This document shows positions 4,833 to 6,982 of a stretch of DNA of 6,982 nt, piece by piece; position 1 is the stretch's first letter, and every line of letters starts with the position of its first letter. Source of the DNA: Bifidobacteriaceae bacterium (GTDB taxonomy: Bacteria > Actinomycetota > Actinomycetes > Actinomycetales > WQXJ01). The stretch spans positions 1-6,982 of the forward strand of contig JAITIG010000003.1 in the NCBI GenBank assembly GCA_031279575.1, in the 5' to 3' direction. The position numbers and the translations under genes were made by a program. The notes beneath the pieces were generated by a model, which saw nothing but the letters and a program-made list of their open reading frames with translations, was not told where the DNA came from and did not search any database.

Positions 4833-6569
4833 TCAGAGGTGGAGCAGGCGGGCCAGCGCTTCGCGGGGGCGGCGGGGCAGGCGGCGCCACAGGCGCTTGT
4901 GCCAGGGCGGGCGGGCCGCCTTGGGCTTGGCCAGGGCGGCGAACAGGGCAGACCAGCGTTCCGCCAGGGCCGCCTCTGAAAACTCGGCCATGGCGTTGGC
5001 CGCGTTGCTCGACATCTCCCGCTTGGCCGAGGCGGGGGCGCCCAGGAATGAGATGACGCGCTGCGCCAGCAGATCCTGGTCCCCCGGCGGCACCAGGTGG
5101 CCGTTGACGCCGCTTTCGATCATGGCGGCGGGGCCGTATTTGGCGTCGTAGGCGATGCACGGCGTGCCCGCCGCCATCGACTCCAGCACCGTCAGCGGGA
5201 AACCCTCCCAACGCGAGGTCAGCAGCGAGCACTCAGCGGAGCGGAACACCGCCGACGCGTTGTCCGTGTAGCCCGCGAAGCGCACCACCGGCTCCAGTTC
5301 CAGGTCCCGCACCAGGTGTTTCAGCCGCGCCGCCTCCGGGCCTTCACCCCAGATCTCGAGGCGCGCGTCCGGCCGCGCCCGCGCCACGGTTTGGAAGGCG
5401 CCGATGGCGGCGGCCAGGTTTTTCTCCGGCGCCAGGCGCGAGACCACCACCACTTTCCCAGCCTGCCGCCCGCCCGCCGGGCCGGCCGGGCGCGCCAGCG
5501 GGCGGGCGGGGGGCCCGGCGGGGGCGGGTGGGGGCGGCTGGCGCTGGGCCGGGGCGGCGGGCGCGGGCCGGGGCTCGGGCGCCTGCGGCCCGGAGGCGGG
5601 CGGCGGCAGCGGCGGGGCGGCGGGGGCGGGCGCGGGCTCGGGCGCCTGCGGCCCGGAGGCGGGCGGCGGCATCGGCGGGGCGGCGGCGGCGGGCGCGGGC
5701 TCGGCCGCCTGCGGCCCGGAGGCGGGCGGCGGCATCGGCGGGGCGGCGGCGGGCGCGATGGCGTGGGGGATGACGTGGATGCGGTCGGCGAAGCCGAAGC
5801 GGGCCGCCACATCGGCGCGCTGCTGGGGGGTGAGCACCACCAAGGCGTCCGCCTGGGCCAGGTTGCGCAGCAGAGCCCGGTTGCCTGCCCTGACCACATC
5901 CGAGTTGGGGCGGATGTGAATCGAGTGGAAGACGAAGATTTTGCGCGCCCAGCGGTTCTCCAGGCCCAGCAGGGCGTTGTCCAGCAGGCGGGCCTCGCCC
6001 ACCAGGTAGGTGATGGGAGGGGCGCACAGCTCGTCCATGAAATGCCGCCGGAAGCCGTCTACGGTGCGGAAACGGCGTTCCGCCGCCGTCAGCGGGTGCA
6101 ACACCACCTGGGAGGCGGCCCCGCCGGGGGCGGCCAGGTCGCGGTATTGGAAAACCGTGCCGTCTGGCCGCAGCCAAAACCGCCTCACCGGCTGGCCCTG
6201 GGCGTTGGCGGTGGCGGCGTAGGGCGAGCCGGCCGCATCGCGGCAGTGGGCCAGGCTGTAGGCGGGCAGATCAGCGCACAGCTGGCGGATCGCCTCGCGG
6301 CCCGGCGGGGTTTCGGCGGCGGGCGGCTGGGTCCGGTAGTGGTGGTTGATGTTGGCCAGCCGAACTGCCGCCGGCAGCTCGTAGCGGGCCTGGATCTCAG
6401 CTGCTATCTGCGGAAACGCGGCATCGTCGTGGAAGCTGGCGACCAGCGGGTCGATGCCCAGGCGGCGGGCCGCGACCCCTGCCTTGCGCAGCAGCGACGC
6501 GGTCAGGCCGCCGTGCTGGGCGTCCAGACGGCTGGTGAGAAACACATGGCGCAAGCGCGATCCCCCCAT
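4833..6569 (-). CDS. GT-B glycosyltransferase (GT4/TagE-like) with Pro/Ala repeat insertion between its two domains
   Basis: This 578-aa protein is a retaining GT4-type glycosyltransferase by its C-terminal half. That half has VVVVSRLAPEKN (373-384, with the donor-phosphate Arg378 and Lys383), EIWGEGPE (405-412) and the EX7E motif EGFPLTVLE (Glu455, Glu463). The N-terminal domain (1-270) begins RHVFLTSRLDAQHGG, carries FWLRPDGTVFQYRD (131-144), and ends LVVLTPQQRADV...IHVIPHA. This pattern recalls TagE-type poly(glycerol-phosphate) glucosyltransferases and Gtf-like glycoprotein glycosyltransferases. The acceptor is unknown. Residues 272-369 are Pro/Ala/Gly-rich with three 21-aa repeats; this linker is normally short. 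The last 30 residues are strongly basic and may contact the membrane. The ATG has a weak ribosome site. A TTG at 6554 (codon 6) has GGGGGGA six bases upstream and may be the true start, giving 573 aa. The gene is convergent with pgm, whose product feeds nucleotide-glucose synthesis. Confidence 0.88.
   Translation of the reverse strand: MGGSRLRHVFLTSRLDAQHGGLTASLLRKAGVAARRLGIDPLVASFHDDAAFPQIAAEIQARYELPAAVRLANINHHYRTQPPAAETPPGREAIRQLCADLPAYSLAHCRDAAGSPYAATANAQGQPVRRFWLRPDGTVFQYRDLAAPGGAASQVVLHPLTAAERRFRTVDGFRRHFMDELCAPPITYLVGEARLLDNALLGLENRWARKIFVFHSIHIRPNSDVVRAGNRALLRNLAQADALVVLTPQQRADVAARFGFADRIHVIPHAIAPAAAPPMPPPASGPQAAEPAPAAAAPPMPPPASGPQAPEPAPAPAAPPLPPPASGPQAPEPRPAPAAPAQRQPPPPAPAGPPARPLARPAGPAGGRQAGKVVVVSRLAPEKNLAAAIGAFQTVARARPDARLEIWGEGPEAARLKHLVRDLELEPVVRFAGYTDNASAVFRSAECSLLTSRWEGFPLTVLESMAAGTPCIAYDAKYGPAAMIESGVNGHLVPPGDQDLLAQRVISFLGAPASAKREMSSNAANAMAEFSEAALAERWSALFAALAKPKAARPPWHKRLWRRLPRRPREALARLLHL
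5559..5747 (-). repeat. Three tandem 63-bp units in the glycosyltransferase linker
   Basis: Three in-frame 63-bp units (5685-5747, 5622-5684, 5559-5621 in coding order) encode residues 275-295, 296-316 and 317-337. Each contains PPPASGPQA followed by a Glu-Pro and Pro/Ala run. On the + strand the common string gcctgcggcccggaggcggg starts at 5581, 5644 and 5707, fixing the period at exactly 63. The copies differ at only a few bases, so they arose recently by slippage or unequal crossover. The array lies exactly in the hinge between the two Rossmann-like domains. Confidence 0.92.
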
Positions 6570-6739
6570 ATCTCGCTCGTGTCAAACAACAACCCGCCCA
6601 TGCTAACAAGCAGCCCAGGGCGCAGCTTCATCCCAGCGGAGGGCCGCGGGCCGGTTGGGCCAAGGCATCTGGCCACCTGGGACGGACCCAGTAGCGCAGG
6701 CCGCAGGGCGGGGTGGGGTGGGGTGGGGTTGCGGGCGGG
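6570..6739. other. 170-bp intergenic region between the sugar kinase and the glycosyltransferase
   Basis: Both flanking genes read leftward, so this region may be a within-operon spacer or hold the glycosyltransferase promoter. It contains the (GGGGT)x4 run and a small 5-bp hairpin (CTGGG/CCCAG, 6677-6691). There is no stem followed by a T-run and no convincing promoter. A TTGACA on the minus strand (6580-6585) has no -10 at the right distance. Confidence 0.6.
6710..6729 (+). repeat. (GGGGT)x4 tract, G-quadruplex candidate
   Basis: Four perfect copies of GGGGT on the + strand provide four G4 runs with single-T loops, a geometry known to give very stable quadruplexes. It begins 10 bases past the sugar kinase stop codon (6740-6742). 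Both neighbouring genes are transcribed leftward, so the G-rich strand is the template and their RNA would be C-rich here. Confidence 0.8.
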
Positions 6740-6982
6740 TCAGCGTTGGACGCGGGCGTTGCCGCCGGCCGCCAAGCGGCGGACCTCGGCCTCGGTCGCC
6801 ATCGACACGTCGCCGGGGGTGGACATCGCCAAAGCCCCGTGCGCGGCGCCCAGTTCGACCGCCGCCGCCAGGCTCTCGCCTCCCATCAGCCCGTGGATCA
6901 GGCCGGAGGCGAACGAGTCGCCGCCGCCCACCCTGTCGAGGATCTCCAAACCGTCGCGCTGGGCGGCGCGCACCACCCCGGT
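6740..6982 (-). CDS. PfkB-family sugar kinase, probably 2-keto-3-deoxygluconate kinase, C-terminal fragment
   Basis: About 80 C-terminal residues are visible; the gene runs off the window end, so the in-frame GTG at 6976 is an internal Val and not the start. LDRVGGGDSFASGLIHGL is the PfkB signature: the GGGD loop forms the anion hole and its Asp is the catalytic base that activates the substrate hydroxyl for ATP-dependent phosphorylation. The DRVGGGDSF wording and the end AMSTPGDVSMATEAEV resemble 2-keto-3-deoxygluconate kinases (KdgK) of the Entner-Doudoroff/uronate pathways more than ribokinases or fructokinases. Substrate residues lie in the missing N-terminal part, so the specificity is a suggestion only. 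The gene ends in ARVQR and TGA. It lies upstream of the glycosyltransferase on the same strand, 170 bp away. Confidence 0.85.
   Translation of the reverse strand, partial: TGVVRAAQRDGLEILDRVGGGDSFASGLIHGLMGGESLAAAVELGAAHGALAMSTPGDVSMATEAEVRRLAAGGNARVQR

Noticed and set aside
5344..6177. Alternative frames across the glycosyltransferase, including Gly/Ala-rich + strand frames at 5404-5919
   Set aside because: They are dominated by out-of-frame translation of the GC-rich repeat array and carry no motif; GT4 motifs on both sides lie in one continuous frame.
6570..6590. Promoter with TTGACA (minus strand, 6580-6585) for the glycosyltransferase
   Set aside because: At 16-18 bp spacing no -10-like hexamer is present, and transcription would start at or inside the coding sequence.

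Overview
The window is very GC-rich DNA with G/C-ending codons. It encodes an actinobacterial MntR, an actinobacterial-style proline-rich membrane protein with a DUF4352-like tail, and the end of an ISL3-family element. Together these point to a high-GC actinomycete (Actinomycetota); genus and species cannot be read from the sequence. All family assignments come from reading motifs by eye, with no database search.

Layout: (1) 1-259 is the right end of an ISL3-family insertion sequence: the transposase C-terminus on the + strand, then a terminal inverted repeat whose outer end reads GGCTCTTC. (2) 263-2047 (-) encodes a 594-aa membrane protein. It has about 380 residues of Pro/Gly/Gln/Tyr repeats, one membrane segment, and a DUF4352-like domain predicted outside the cell. 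The IS ends three bases from its stop codon. (3) 2103-2813 (-) encodes a three-domain DtxR-family regulator whose visible metal ligands are of the manganese (MntR) type; it lies 55 bp upstream of the membrane-protein gene and may be co-transcribed with it. (4) 2814-3133 is a 320-bp divergent intergenic region with a long interrupted hairpin, a CRP/GlxR-like palindrome and a strong GC hairpin just ahead of the next ribosome binding site. (5) 3134-4819 (+) is a complete phosphoglucomutase with every catalytic loop intact. (6) 4833-6569 (-) is a GT-B (GT4/TagE-like) glycosyltransferase, convergent with pgm. Its interdomain linker is expanded to about 100 Pro/Ala-rich residues containing three 21-aa tandem repeats. 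(7) 6570-6739 is noncoding and holds (GGGGT)x4, a strong G-quadruplex candidate. (8) 6740-6982 (-) is the C-terminal part of a PfkB-family sugar kinase, most like 2-keto-3-deoxygluconate kinase; its start lies beyond the window.

How the genes fit together: phosphoglucomutase makes glucose-1-phosphate, the precursor of nucleotide-glucose donors, and the neighbouring glycosyltransferase resembles wall teichoic acid/glycoprotein glycosyltransferases that use such donors. This is a plausible metabolic link, not a demonstrated one. The genes are otherwise ordinary chromosomal housekeeping and envelope genes. I found no convincing novel multi-gene system. The oddest features are the repeat-expanded linker inside the glycosyltransferase, the large repeat domain of the membrane protein, and the structured mntR-pgm intergenic region.
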